Of a stretch of 44,138 bases of DNA, positions 7,787-15,959 are shown piece by piece. The notes beneath the pieces are model-generated. The model was not told the DNA's origin. It worked only from the letters and a program-made list of their open reading frames with translations, and made no database searches. A program made the position numbers and the translations under genes. Within the stretch, counting starts at the first letter, position 1; each line of letters opens with the position of its first letter. The DNA comes from a virus: the IMG/VR virus record IMGVR_UViG_3300036785_000416, positions 1 through 44,138 of that record, one strand, 5' to 3'.

Positions 7787-8476
7787 TCACAACTCCGACA
7801 AGGCTGGCAGTATTCCGGGATGTCTAGCCATAACTTCCTCGTAGGCCGCCCTGGTTGCTGCTTCGCCGGTGAGACGGGGCTCCGCCGCCTTCCCATTGCT
7901 CGGCGTTAAGCCGCCAAACGGTCGAGGCTTCGGAGGTGGAGGATTATACTTCGTATCCAGTTGTCCCGCCTTCGCCGGGTTGTTGGCCCTCGCCAACCTG
8001 TACACGTCTTGGAAGCCAAGGGTCGGATGCTGCTTCGCCAGCCCGATCATCTCGTCCTTCCAGTCCGCGAAATCCTTGTGCTGCGCCCTCAGATCCTTCA
8101 AGTCGAGGGTTGCGCGTGTCGTCACGACGTCGTTCTGCACAGTCGACATCTGGCGCACCACCGGGTCGAGCGCCTCCTTGATCGACTGCTGCACCATCGA
8201 TTGCAGGCTGCTTGTCGTATACGCGACCAACTCTGCATTCGACATCGTATCGAAGTCAGGCGCCACAGGCGCCGCCGGTTGCGGAGTGACGACCTCGCGG
8301 ATGGTGTCGAGCCTCGACCCCAGCGAGTTGTTGAGCTTGTCCAACCCGTCGACGAACTCTCGCCAATTCGGCGTCGGCACCGCGCCCGGCCCGGCGGTGT
8401 CGTTGCCGCCGCTCACCTCATTCGGGTTCTCGCCACTCGGAACGCCGCCAGTATTCTCGACGTGGTCTTCGCTCAT
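7787..8476 (-). CDS. Capsid scaffold protein
   Basis: 229 residues, acidic N-terminus (MSEDHVENTGGVPSGENPNE), then a long helical middle with coiled-coil-like spacing (FVDGLDKLNNSLGSRLDTIR; LQSMVQQSIKEALDPVVRQM) and a Pro-rich linker near residue 180. No cysteine or signal peptide. It lies between the portal region and the capsid gene, the standard position for scaffolds. The start overlaps the preceding stop as ATGA. Scaffolds diverge strongly, so the call rests on composition and position. Confidence 0.8.
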   Translation of the reverse strand: MSEDHVENTGGVPSGENPNEVSGGNDTAGPGAVPTPNWREFVDGLDKLNNSLGSRLDTIREVVTPQPAAPVAPDFDTMSNAELVAYTTSSLQSMVQQSIKEALDPVVRQMSTVQNDVVTTRATLDLKDLRAQHKDFADWKDEMIGLAKQHPTLGFQDVYRLARANNPAKAGQLDTKYNPPPPKPRPFGGLTPSNGKAAEPRLTGEAATRAAYEEVMARHPGILPALSEL

Positions 8477-8781
8477 CGCTTCCTCCGCACTGCCGGTTTC
8501 CGCGCAACGGGTTTGCGGACGGCCTTCTTGACAGCGGGCTTTGCAGCCTGTTTCTTGGTCAGTACCCGCTCACCGCGATGCACCTTGGCTACACCGGTCT
8601 TCTTGACCCGGCCGCCACGCTTGAAGCCTCTGAGCCCTTTGTCTTCCAACTCTTTGCGCAACTTTGTGGTGATCCGCTCCATGGCGTCCATGAACGGCGT
8701 GTCCGGCTCGTGGGAAAGCCGTGCAATATTCTCTCCAGCCGTCCGAGAAGACGCTGGAGTTCGTGAACCTCTCTCGGCCAT
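8473..8781 (-). CDS. Basic Lys/Arg-rich protein, 102 aa
   Basis: Starts ATG 8781, two bases after the previous stop. The second half has KRGGRVKKTGVAKVHRGERV and then alanine/lysine/proline repeats (KPAVKKAVRKPVARKPAVRR), strongly basic like a histone H1 tail. A central GERVLTKKQA is a motif found in phage proteins with a conserved 'hGGxVxKTGhAhVHKGE' element. It may bind DNA or act in head assembly. The role is not established. Confidence 0.75.
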   Translation of the reverse strand: MAERGSRTPASSRTAGENIARLSHEPDTPFMDAMERITTKLRKELEDKGLRGFKRGGRVKKTGVAKVHRGERVLTKKQAAKPAVKKAVRKPVARKPAVRRKR

Positions 8782-8783
8782 CC

Positions 8784-9113
8784 TTATCGCTTCCTCTCGA
8801 TCACCTGCTGCCTCTGTATCTCCCGGTAGATGAACGGCAGGTGCTTCTCGATCGTGTTGGGGTTGATCCTCCCGAGCGGCCCAAACGACACCTGCGGCAC
8901 CAGCTGCCCGGCACCACTGTCATAGAACCGCAACGTGATTTCACCTGCCACGGGCAAGTCAAGTCTCGCGTCCGCGCGAGCTTCGCTTCGCTCGCTCGGC
9001 GGAACTTCCACGACGGGGGGCGCGTCCGCATTCTCCTTCGGACGAAGGAAGTGAGCCCGAAGCGCCTCGCTATGCAGTTCTAGATCCAGCGTTTTATCGA
9101 CCGATTTCGCCAT
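8784..9113 (-). CDS. Unknown small virion-region protein, 109 aa
   Basis: Acidic N-terminal half followed by EITLRFYDSGAGQLVPQVSF and a helical C-terminus (IEKHLPFIYREIQRQQVIER). Bases 8977-8998, within the gene, form one of the loop-core hairpins and encode an SERSEARADAR segment. The gene overlaps its upstream neighbour by 34 bp. No function recognised. Confidence 0.65.
   Translation of the reverse strand: MAKSVDKTLDLELHSEALRAHFLRPKENADAPPVVEVPPSERSEARADARLDLPVAGEITLRFYDSGAGQLVPQVSFGPLGRINPNTIEKHLPFIYREIQRQQVIERKR
8977..8998 (-). repeat. Loop-core hairpin inside a coding region
   Basis: Core TCGCTTCGCTC at 8983-8993. Arms CGAGC (8977-8981) and GCTCG (8994-8998) pair, with one unpaired base at 8982. 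Confidence 0.6.
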
Positions 9114-9364
9114 GACGACATCCCGTCATCCAACCAATCCGACCGCAACCCGCGCGCGTGCGCCATCTCCCGCAGCTGCGCCGGGCTCGTGACCTCCACC
9201 GGCACCTCAAGCGGCCCCTGCACATGCTCATACACGCCCTCATAGAACACGTGGACGCGAGGGCCTTGGAACCCCCGCACCGACCGCCGTGCGTCCGCCT
9301 CACACCGGGCGCACGGCTCCACATTTAAATGGTCACACCCCGTATTCGTCTTAACTCGGTACAT
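9080..9364 (-). CDS. Small Cys-containing phage protein, 94 aa
   Basis: ATG 9364 follows a strong AGGAGGAG site at 7 nt. The N-terminus has C9-x7-C-x2-C spacing (GCDHLNVEPCARCEADARR), a possible partial zinc knuckle. The C-terminal part reads VTSPAQLREMAHARGLRSDW, a motif known in small phage proteins that lie near head genes. The role is unknown. The start chosen excludes an unsupported 80-codon upstream extension. Confidence 0.75.
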   Translation of the reverse strand: MYRVKTNTGCDHLNVEPCARCEADARRSVRGFQGPRVHVFYEGVYEHVQGPLEVPVEVTSPAQLREMAHARGLRSDWLDDGMSSWRNRSIKRWI

Positions 9365-9373
9365 GGCTCGCTC

Positions 9374-9397
9374 CTCCTGAGCGCTTGTCGAAGGGCG
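9374..9397. repeat. 24-bp dispersed repeat, copy 1
   Basis: CTCCTGAGCGCTTGTCGAAG plus GGCG occurs here and, in inverted orientation, at 13049-13072. The centre resembles the short CTTCGACAAGC-type repeat abundant in intergenic regions of many bacterial genomes. It lies between the PEP-CTERM gene and the 94-aa gene. Confidence 0.85.
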
Positions 9398-9405
9398 CCA
9401 TGTAG

Positions 9406-10107
9406 CTATTGCAGCTGACGGCGCCGATACCACAGACCCATGCCGATCAGCGCGCCGCCGATCAGCGCCAGGCTCGACGGCTCCGGCACCGCTTGGCTGA
9501 CCGTGTCGGTGATCGCCGTCACCACCGCATTGGCACCGGTCGTGATCGTCTCGTTGACAGCCAAGCTCGAAACAAAGCCCGCGAACACATGGTCCTGGGG
9601 GCACGTCCCTCCCGAGGGGTTGACGGTCCTATTGCAGCTGAACATGAAACTGTCTGCGCTGGTGGTGCCGGTCAGCGTGGCGCTGGCAGGCGCCAACACA
9701 TCACTAGCGTTCAGCGTAAAGTCCTTCTCCAAATCATGGATCAGCAGACCGTTGCTCAGCAGCGGGTCGACTGCGACATCGTAGTTGATGCTGCCGGTCA
9801 AACTCGGACCGAGCGGCGTTCCCTGAAAGCCGATGGTCACATTGCCGGGCGTCATGGCGAAGAGCCAGTTGGCGCTGCCGGCCCCCGTGATCCCACCTCC
9901 AACCGAGAAGCCGCCCCAAATCTTGTCGCCCGTCTCCACACAATTGCCCGAACTCGCGGAGCCAGTGAGCAGGAACGACCCTGGCACGCTGCCCCCACTC
10001 GCCACCACCTGCGTCGTCCCAGTACAAAAGCTCGGAGCGGCTGACGCCGCTCCAGCTACCAGCACCAGCACACCACTCACAACACCCAGCAACATCAACC
10101 TACGCAT
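9406..10107 (-). CDS. PEP-CTERM (exosortase-sorted) exported protein
   Basis: 233 residues from ATG 10107, which has GAGGT 7 nt upstream. The N-terminus (MRRLMLLGVVSGVLVLVAGA) is a Sec signal peptide. The body is Gly/Ser/Thr-rich and low in charge with a few cysteines. The C-terminus is a complete PEP-CTERM signal: VPEPSSLALIGGALIGMGLW then YRRR, that is the PEP motif, a membrane-spanning stretch and an Arg cluster. In bacteria such proteins are processed by exosortase and placed in the envelope or extracellular matrix. No exosortase was seen here, so a host enzyme would be needed. A phage gene for this is unexpected. Confidence 0.9.
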   Translation of the reverse strand: MRRLMLLGVVSGVLVLVAGAASAAPSFCTGTTQVVASGGSVPGSFLLTGSASSGNCVETGDKIWGGFSVGGGITGAGSANWLFAMTPGNVTIGFQGTPLGPSLTGSINYDVAVDPLLSNGLLIHDLEKDFTLNASDVLAPASATLTGTTSADSFMFSCNRTVNPSGGTCPQDHVFAGFVSSLAVNETITTGANAVVTAITDTVSQAVPEPSSLALIGGALIGMGLWYRRRQLQ

Positions 10108-10111
10108 CTCG

Positions 10112-10351
10112 CTACCTCTCTCTGTTGCACGATTTGGCGACGGCGCGTTCGACCTCTTCTTCGGTTTCGCGCACACCAAAGGTTTTTCCGGTCGCAGTGT
10201 AAACGATAGTCCCTGTGCCCTTTGCGACGTGGTCGACCCAACCAGGCCCCGCTTTCAGGACGTAAATCGCCGCACTTTCGATCCAAAGCAAGCTCCCATC
10301 GCTGCTGTGGAGCAGGACCAAGCACACAACAGGCAAGATCCTGCTCCACAT
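10112..10351 (-). CDS. Small protein with hydrophobic N-terminus, 79 aa
   Basis: ATG 10351 begins 9 bp after the previous stop. The N-terminus (MWSRILPVVCLVLLHSSDGS) is hydrophobic and may be a signal or anchor. The remainder has IYVLKAGPGWVDHVAKG, GTIVYTATGKTFGVRETEEE and a charged end, giving a beta-rich fold followed by a helix. The pattern 'TGKTF-x-VRET-EEV' is reminiscent of short FlbD-like proteins, but this is not enough for an assignment. Confidence 0.6.
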   Translation of the reverse strand: MWSRILPVVCLVLLHSSDGSLLWIESAAIYVLKAGPGWVDHVAKGTGTIVYTATGKTFGVRETEEEVERAVAKSCNRER

Positions 10352-10360
10352 TCACTTATC

Positions 10361-10765
10361 TTAGCTGCTTGGCGTCGGGTGCGGCAACTCGGGTGTGATA
10401 ATGCCCACGACCGTCCACCCCTCCGTAGGGGTCCACGCCGTCTTCCACACGACCCTGTTGGCATCTGGCGGCGGTTCTACCGGTGGCAACGGTGGAATAT
10501 AGATCGGCGGGGTTGCGTACCCTGGCCACGGCGCATCCCCACCCCAAGTGCCAAGCGGCGGCACTGGCGCCCCACCACCGGGCGGATTGGGCCACACAAC
10601 CGGCGGAATGGGATGGCTCACCCACGGTGGAGGCCCCCCGGGCATCGGTCCGCCACCCACACCCAACCCCGTCAGCGACGCATCGCCGATCAACACCACC
10701 TGCTGAGTAGTCCGATTAAGCTTGTCATAGAGCACACCGCTGATCGTTACTTCTACTGCCGCCAC
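10361..10765 (-). CDS. Proline/glycine-rich protein, 134 aa
   Basis: GTG 10765 is chosen since GAGGT lies 7 nt upstream; an upstream ATG at 10810 has weaker support. The protein begins VAAVEVTISGVLYDKLNRTT, then becomes rich in Pro and Gly with many tryptophans (PGGPPPWVSH, PPVVWPNPPG), ending with a WTPTEGWTVVGIITPEL stretch. It lies just after the portal gene. Extended Pro-rich segments occur in virion proteins, but no function is known. Confidence 0.65.
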   Translation of the reverse strand: MAAVEVTISGVLYDKLNRTTQQVVLIGDASLTGLGVGGGPMPGGPPPWVSHPIPPVVWPNPPGGGAPVPPLGTWGGDAPWPGYATPPIYIPPLPPVEPPPDANRVVWKTAWTPTEGWTVVGIITPELPHPTPSS

Positions 10766-10792
10766 GTTGGACCTCGCTTCGCTCGGCCCAAC
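10766..10792 (-). repeat. Loop-core hairpin at GTG start
   Basis: Arms 10766-10773 and 10785-10792 pair over 8 positions with one G-T, enclosing TCGCTTCGCTC. The hairpin directly precedes the GTG start of the proline-rich gene and includes its GAGGT ribosome site. Confidence 0.75.
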
Positions 10793-10807
10793 GGAATTGT
10801 CGAGCCG

Positions 10808-10830
10808 CATGGTTCGCTACGCTCACCATG
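10808..10830 (-). repeat. Loop-core hairpin between portal and next gene
   Basis: Six-bp arms CATGGT and ACCATG surround core TCGCTACGCTC, 15 bp downstream of the portal stop. Confidence 0.75.
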
Positions 10831-10844
10831 AGCGTAATCGCTAT

Positions 10845-12614
10845 TCATCGTCTACCTGGACCCGGCACAAGATTTTGCACCGGGGTCGGCCTCGCTCCAC
10901 CTTGACCGCCACCAGCTCCACCACGCTGGCCCATCATCTGCGCCGCCTGCGCAAACGCCATCGGGTTCTGCTGGCTCGCACCGGGCTGGTTGGGATTGAC
11001 CAGCAGATGCGACGCATCCACCCCGTACATCTCATTCGCCAAAAAGCGTCTCAGCGCCATCTGATCGATCAGCGGATCGTTGTTCCACAACTGGAACAGC
11101 GCCATCGCCCGCTGCTCCCGCACCTGCTTCGTCAACGGTATCGAGGTGTCGGGATCGATCTTGATGTCATAGTCCAGATCTTGGATCAGCGCCGGCTGGA
11201 ACTGCACCCACAGTGGCAGGCCCTCCGGGCCTGCCACTTGTGCTACCATATCAGTGTCCCACCGCTCCGCGATGATGTGGTTCATGTCGCTGACCAGATA
11301 CGTCAACAGATCCGCGCACGCATCCCGCCTCTCGTCGATGCGGATCATGGTGGCTTGGTTGACGATATTCGCCTCCGTCGCGCTCCTATCAGCGGAGCCG
11401 GGCGCATATTCCCCGAACTGGTTGACGCCCATCCCCAGCAGCTCCTGAACTTCCCTATCGATGAACGCATCCATCTCCGGCAACGCCGTAGGCATTGGCG
11501 GCGCCTGGAACTCCTTCACCGCCGTCATCGATTTGACGCCAACCGCCACCCCGCTGTTGTCGTCCGCAGTCAGCTTCGACAGCTCATCCGGCGAAATCGC
11601 CCCGATCTCGTACAGCAGCTTGCACAACGAGATGCGCCGATGATACATCATCTGCGTCCGCACCTCGTTCTTCTCCATCTGCTGCGGCTCTAGGATCATA
11701 CTGTCCGGTATACCCCAAAACACCTCGTCGTCAGTATTGAAGCACAACGGATAGAAGTTTATACGCCTCTTAATCTGCAGATCATCCACCTCCCGGAACA
11801 ACACCTTCTTGTCCACGCTCGCATTGCTGTCGGGCGCCATCACGAACACCAGCCCACTCTTCTTATCACGAATTTCCCACAGTCGAATGCCCTCCACGTT
11901 CTTCTGGTACGGGCTCCCCTTCGCCAACAAGCTCGGGTGCTCACCCCACCGGCCCAGCATACCCTGCTTCAGATCCTGCTTGTTTTCAAAGCGAGGATCG
12001 TCGAGCACGTCGTCGATGGGTCGCACGCACTCGTAGCACACCCACCGAGCACTGTGGATATCAGTGCAATGAGCAGGCACCACGAAATTAGCGGGATGAG
12101 CAGCCAAAGCCCAAGGCGCGTTGGGATGAACCAGATCATTATATTCAACACGTCGCTGCAATCTCCTCCCCCCCGCATCCGGATCACTCGTCGAAAGCGG
12201 CTCCGGCGTCGGCGTGAACTCCGCCCCGTAGCCAAGTCTTATCCCAGCCGTTCCGAACATCGTGCTCCACTGCACCGCCCGCTTCATCTGCTCCTTGATG
12301 CCCATTGCGTCCAGCAGTGTGTTGTCGACGCGCTCGATCAGCTTCGCAAGTAATTGCATCTCAGGCCCCGGCTTTTTTGAAGTAATCGAAACACTAGGAT
12401 TTCTAAAATAAACACGCGGGATCAACGTCCGCACCATCTTAAAGTAAACATTCGAGGGCAGTATGCCTTTCCTCCACTCCCCCCGATACCACCTCCTCCA
12501 ATCCTGCCACCGGTCCTCCCGTGCGTACTCCCGCCTAAACTGCTTCCCCCTCTGCACCTCGTTGATCCACCACTGCGGAACGATGCTGCCCTTGTCGGTA
12601 TAACCGTCAGCCAT
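10845..12614 (-). CDS. Portal protein
   Basis: 589 residues. The N-terminal region ([20 protein letters not shown] then [13 protein letters not shown]), followed by [20 protein letters not shown] and a long helical C-terminal domain with [19 protein letters not shown], is typical of podovirus-like portals. The C-terminus is Gln/Gly-rich. Portals form the dodecameric gate for DNA. It is preceded by the large terminase, ATP-grasp and HAD genes and overlaps the HAD gene by 8 bp. No truncation is seen. Confidence 0.9.
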   Translation of the reverse strand: MADGYTDKGSIVPQWWINEVQRGKQFRREYAREDRWQDWRRWYRGEWRKGILPSNVYFKMVRTLIPRVYFRNPSVSITSKKPGPEMQLLAKLIERVDNTLLDAMGIKEQMKRAVQWSTMFGTAGIRLGYGAEFTPTPEPLSTSDPDAGGRRLQRRVEYNDLVHPNAPWALAAHPANFVVPAHCTDIHSARWVCYECVRPIDDVLDDPRFENKQDLKQGMLGRWGEHPSLLAKGSPYQKNVEGIRLWEIRDKKSGLVFVMAPDSNASVDKKVLFREVDDLQIKRRINFYPLCFNTDDEVFWGIPDSMILEPQQMEKNEVRTQMMYHRRISLCKLLYEIGAISPDELSKLTADDNSGVAVGVKSMTAVKEFQAPPMPTALPEMDAFIDREVQELLGMGVNQFGEYAPGSADRSATEANIVNQATMIRIDERRDACADLLTYLVSDMNHIIAERWDTDMVAQVAGPEGLPLWVQFQPALIQDLDYDIKIDPDTSIPLTKQVREQRAMALFQLWNNDPLIDQMALRRFLANEMYGVDASHLLVNPNQPGASQQNPMAFAQAAQMMGQRGGAGGGQGGARPTPVQNLVPGPGRR

Positions 12615-13011
12615 TCCGACTATTCCATGGTTTGAACTTCAACAGCTTCTCCGGCCACCACGCATCGTCATGCCAATCACCGTTAAAAGTCAGTGCCCGA
12701 TCGTCGATCGTGAGGAACGCCGCCGGCTTCTCGTACGCAAACTCAAGCTCGGTCATCGAGCGATCATTCGGGAACCCACTTGCTTCGCGCCACATGGAAC
12801 GCTGCTTGTGCAACCACAGCGCCATCTCAATGCTGCCCGCTTCAGTCTTGGAACGAGATGAGTAAACAACAAGCCGAAAGTGCTCCTTAGCCACCTCCAC
12901 CCACTCAAAGAACCCCGGCAAGACCGTCCCGTAGATCTCGCCGCCCTGCCATCCCCGCTCATAGCTGTGGATGACCCCGTCGAAGTCGATGCACAATGTC
13001 GGCTTAGCCAT
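12607..13011 (-). CDS. HAD-like phosphatase, 134 aa
   Basis: ATG 13011. The first HAD motif is complete ([12 protein letters not shown], DxDG near residue 8), followed by [13 protein letters not shown] as motif II and [15 protein letters not shown] as the acidic motif IV. A lysine (EKPAAF) occupies the motif III region. The length fits small phage-type HAD hydrolases that lack a large cap. Substrates could be nucleotides or polynucleotide ends; no kinase domain is present. The start codon is within a hairpin stem (13009-13035). It overlaps the portal start by 8 bp. Confidence 0.85.
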   Translation of the reverse strand: MAKPTLCIDFDGVIHSYERGWQGGEIYGTVLPGFFEWVEVAKEHFRLVVYSSRSKTEAGSIEMALWLHKQRSMWREASGFPNDRSMTELEFAYEKPAAFLTIDDRALTFNGDWHDDAWWPEKLLKFKPWNSRNG

Positions 13012-13035
13012 GCGTGTCGCTCCGCTCCACGCATG
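13009..13035 (-). repeat. Loop-core hairpin covering the HAD start codon
   Basis: Eight-bp perfect arms (13009-13016 and 13028-13035) enclose core TCGCTCCGCTC. The ATG of the HAD gene (13011-13009) is in one arm. Confidence 0.8.
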
Positions 13036-13048
13036 CTCCAATAATGAT

Positions 13049-13072
13049 CGCCCTTCGACAAGCGCTCAGGAG
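13049..13072. repeat. 24-bp dispersed repeat, copy 2 (inverted)
   Basis: Exact reverse complement of 9374-9397. It lies in the 69-bp gap between the ATP-grasp and HAD genes. Confidence 0.85.
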
Positions 13073-13080
13073 TAGCGAGA

Positions 13081-14385
13081 TCATTCGAGCCAGCCCCACT
13101 TCTTCAACTGCGCCACGTCTCGATTGACCCGCTCTCCAATGTCGTCCCGGTACTGCTTTCCGTCCACCTCGATACCCTCAATAGTACGGTAGACCCTTCG
13201 GCGCGCTTCGTAAGTATAATCCGGCTTATACCGCCGTCCATCAGGCGCCTGCTTATCTCTCTCAACACGGCCGATCGCCGTCGCCTTGAAGAGTAGTCCA
13301 TCAGCACCACCGGTTCGATATCGTCCATCCTCATCCCTCATTACATCGCACAGAAACAGGTGGTGCAACCTCGGCTCCTCGATACCCATGATCGGCTCCC
13401 CCCGCCAGCCTTCGGCTGGCACGTCGGGGTTCCTGAACGGATACGGCGGGATCGACACCCGCACTGCAATCATCACATCGTCCGTGAGCGGCATAGACCG
13501 AGCGACGCCAGCAGCTACGTCGGCGAAGAACGCTCCCGCCGGCTCCTCCAATCCTTCCAGCAGAGCCTCGACAGCATCAAATCCCATTCGGCTGGTCGCC
13601 TCCAGCGCATACGCCTGGTCTTCAGTGACGATCGCGTTCACGTCGAACGGTCCCCGATACCCGATCATCCGCAGCAGATCGCCCATCGGCTCCACCGTTT
13701 TGCGGGTCAGTCGATCCCCCTTCCCCGCGCCGATCACCACGTTCCCCATACACCCCGTGTTGCAACCCACCCCGCCGCTCATGAACCGCTTCTCCTCGAA
13801 CGTGTGGTTGAACGGCACGATCCAATCCCTTCCATTGAACCAGCCCTCCGTCGACACCTCGACGCCACTCACAACGCGCTGGATAATGCCAGTCGCATCC
13901 TGGGGGAGCTTTCCAGTCTGATGGTCCCATAGCGCCTCATCCTTCACCACTCTTGTCGTCGCAACGTCTCCGACGTCACTCTTCATGACCCACCCCGCGC
14001 CCCACGTGCCCTTCGGGCACGTCTTAGCTTCGGCGCGTCCTTTGAACGGGATCGTCTCGGGCACCGTCAAGCCCGCCCGCTCGAACATTTCCATGCCCAT
14101 CTGCCGGTCCCCCTCGATCTTGTCGAGGAGACTGCAGAACCCAATATACGGCCGATCCGCTTCGCGGATCGCTTCCTCGAACCTGCCAAATCCCACACAA
14201 TCGCACAGTATCACATCCGCGCTTCGCGCAGCTCTCTCCCAGCCCAGCGGCCGGTTGACGATGCCCCGACCCACCCTGGCGTACCGCTTCTCCTGTATCC
14301 ACAGATCGACCTCATTGCCCTCGTGCGCCAGCCGCTGCGCCACCCCCGCTCCATCTCCCCCTTTCGACATGATCAAGAAACGCAT
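13081..14385 (-). CDS. ATP-grasp enzyme (PurD-like)
   Basis: 434 residues from ATG 14385, which overlaps the terminase stop as TGATG. An N-terminal Rossmann-like part (MRFLIMSKGGDGAGVAQRLA) is followed by an ATP-grasp fold with IGFCSLLDKIEGDRQMGMEM, WVMKSDVGDVATT and GIIQRVVSGVEVSTEGWFNG, and a metal-binding end FDVNAIVTEDQAYALEATSR. Architecture resembles phosphoribosylamine-glycine ligase (PurD), but ATP-grasp carboxylate-amine ligases for other substrates share it. It sits between large terminase and portal, a surprising location for a purine enzyme. Ligation of an amino or carboxyl group to a nucleotide or protein is possible; the substrate is unknown. Confidence 0.8.
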   Translation of the reverse strand: MRFLIMSKGGDGAGVAQRLAHEGNEVDLWIQEKRYARVGRGIVNRPLGWERAARSADVILCDCVGFGRFEEAIREADRPYIGFCSLLDKIEGDRQMGMEMFERAGLTVPETIPFKGRAEAKTCPKGTWGAGWVMKSDVGDVATTRVVKDEALWDHQTGKLPQDATGIIQRVVSGVEVSTEGWFNGRDWIVPFNHTFEEKRFMSGGVGCNTGCMGNVVIGAGKGDRLTRKTVEPMGDLLRMIGYRGPFDVNAIVTEDQAYALEATSRMGFDAVEALLEGLEEPAGAFFADVAAGVARSMPLTDDVMIAVRVSIPPYPFRNPDVPAEGWRGEPIMGIEEPRLHHLFLCDVMRDEDGRYRTGGADGLLFKATAIGRVERDKQAPDGRRYKPDYTYEARRRVYRTIEGIEVDGKQYRDDIGERVNRDVAQLKKWGWLE

Positions 14386-15959
14386 CACCCAAATCGTTCT
14401 GGCCTCAAGGCCACCCGTTCGCGCACCTGCTGCTCCCCGAACAACGCATCCCAGCTGAATGGATCGCTTGTCGCTTCGCTCCAAGCGGCTTCATCCACTG
14501 CAGTGAGGATTTGGGCGCGTTCGATCACCGCCAATGCATGAACCATTGCCATCACCCGGTCGTCGAAGCACCCGCTCTCCGCCTCGATCTTCCCGTTCTC
14601 CTTCTCCACGAACGTCCCCAATTCCGACCGTAGCCCCTCACTATGAATGATGGCTTCGCCAGCAAGAAGCCTCCTCGCCGTCCCCAGCAGCAGCCCCCGG
14701 TTACCCTCGGTAACCAGCGTGCCGTAGTGCTCCAGCCGGCTGATGATATATTGCACGCTATCGGCGCCTCGCGATCCCTTGTGCAACAGGTGCAACGGAT
14801 ACGTCTCGGTGAGACGCTTGAGCGTCACACGGCCGTGATTATTGCGCTCCACGTTTATGTACGCTCCGTTAAAGCGTTGGCCGAGACTGTGTAAAACCTC
14901 GCCGAACTCGTGGGGCTCCCGGTATCCACTAGCCCATTCGGCGACCTGCTCCAAAGATTGGAGGCATACAACTTGGGCGACCGAGTTGTCTCCCCCAACA
15001 CCCCCTGAAACATCTGCACCCACCACGTACCGGAGCCCTGGCATAGGGTGGGGCTGAAGCACTCGTAACTCTCGACTTTCACGTGTCCAGCTAGTGCTAG
15101 AGCTGAAGCGGACATGCCGGAAGAACGAGAACCCCGTCGATTGGAAGCACTCGTCGAAGCTCGTCGGATGCTCTTGTCTGAACGCACGCAGATCCCCCTC
15201 GAAATCGACCTCTAGACGCTCTCGCCTCCATTGTAGAAACTCCGGGCTAACGCCCGTCGTTTCTACAAGCTGGGGCTCCTCCAGCTCCTCGCTGAGGTTT
15301 GCCATGAAGTGCTCGCGCTCGCTGTCAGACCCGAAAGGGATGACATTGTCGGACATCCCCTGACTGGGGAAGAAGAACAGTTGAAATCCTCGTCCCTCGC
15401 GGGCACGCACGCACTGCCGATGATACCAATTGCCAACACCATTCCCAGTGCTCTCCACCACGATCTCGCCGTGCTCTGCGGCTGGGAATATTCCCTTCGT
15501 GAACTCCTCCGGGTTCTCATAGAACGCCGCCTCACTCAAATGCAAATCGGTGATGTTGTCGCCCCGCCCGAACCTTCGGGCGCCCGCTGTGCCGATCCAC
15601 AACGACGAGCCCGTCTTTAGGAACGTGATCGCCTTCACACTGTCCGTGCCCAGCATCGGTTTCAAGGCGCCCTTGAGGTTGTTGAGAATGAACCTGGCGC
15701 GCCCGAGAAGGCGCGCCGAAGCATCCGTCTCGTGGCTGACGATGACGCATCGCCGGTTCTCCTCCGCCAAGCATTTGGCGACATACCGCGCCAACACGTA
15801 GCTCGATACCCCCGCACCCTGCCGGCCCTTCGGGATGATGTTCCGCCTGCCAAAGTTTTCATCCAGTACCACCTGCTGCGGCTTCAACTTGAAATCAACC
15901 GTCTCCGCCGCCCGATCGACGATCTGGAACATCGCCTCGATAAGCTGGCGATACTGCAT
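14385..15959 (-). CDS. terL: Terminase large subunit
   Basis: 524 residues from ATG 15959, which shares a base with the previous stop. Motifs: a Walker A-like IIPKGRQGAGVSS at about residues 41-53, Walker B ITDLHLSEAAFYEN, and nuclease elements RYVVGADVSGG, YINVERNNHG and FDDRVMAMVHALAV. It powers packaging and cuts concatemers with the portal. The upstream extension of the frame is rejected because it overlaps the previous gene and lacks motif content. Several palindromes lie inside the coding region (14465-14487, 15231-15268). The subtype (headful or site-specific) cannot be read from the sequence. Confidence 0.93.
   Translation of the reverse strand: MQYRQLIEAMFQIVDRAAETVDFKLKPQQVVLDENFGRRNIIPKGRQGAGVSSYVLARYVAKCLAEENRRCVIVSHETDASARLLGRARFILNNLKGALKPMLGTDSVKAITFLKTGSSLWIGTAGARRFGRGDNITDLHLSEAAFYENPEEFTKGIFPAAEHGEIVVESTGNGVGNWYHRQCVRAREGRGFQLFFFPSQGMSDNVIPFGSDSEREHFMANLSEELEEPQLVETTGVSPEFLQWRRERLEVDFEGDLRAFRQEHPTSFDECFQSTGFSFFRHVRFSSSTSWTRESRELRVLQPHPMPGLRYVVGADVSGGVGGDNSVAQVVCLQSLEQVAEWASGYREPHEFGEVLHSLGQRFNGAYINVERNNHGRVTLKRLTETYPLHLLHKGSRGADSVQYIISRLEHYGTLVTEGNRGLLLGTARRLLAGEAIIHSEGLRSELGTFVEKENGKIEAESGCFDDRVMAMVHALAVIERAQILTAVDEAAWSEATSDPFSWDALFGEQQVRERVALRPERFG
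14465..14487 (-). repeat. Loop-core hairpin inside terL
   Basis: Perfect 6-bp arms CGCTTG and CAAGCG flank core TCGCTTCGCTC near the 3' end of terL. Confidence 0.75.
15231..15268 (-). repeat. Composite palindrome inside terL
   Basis: Ten-bp perfect arms (15231-15240, 15259-15268) enclose a smaller hairpin CGGGC-TAAC-GCCCG at 15243-15256. Related GGGC-T(A/T)AC-GCCC cores occur at 27022-27035 and 33073-33092. Confidence 0.8.

Noticed and set aside
13013-13083. Possible 26-codon peptide between ATP-grasp and HAD genes
   Set aside because: It starts as ATGA but is built mainly from the dispersed 24-bp repeat and a loop-core hairpin, with no independent support.
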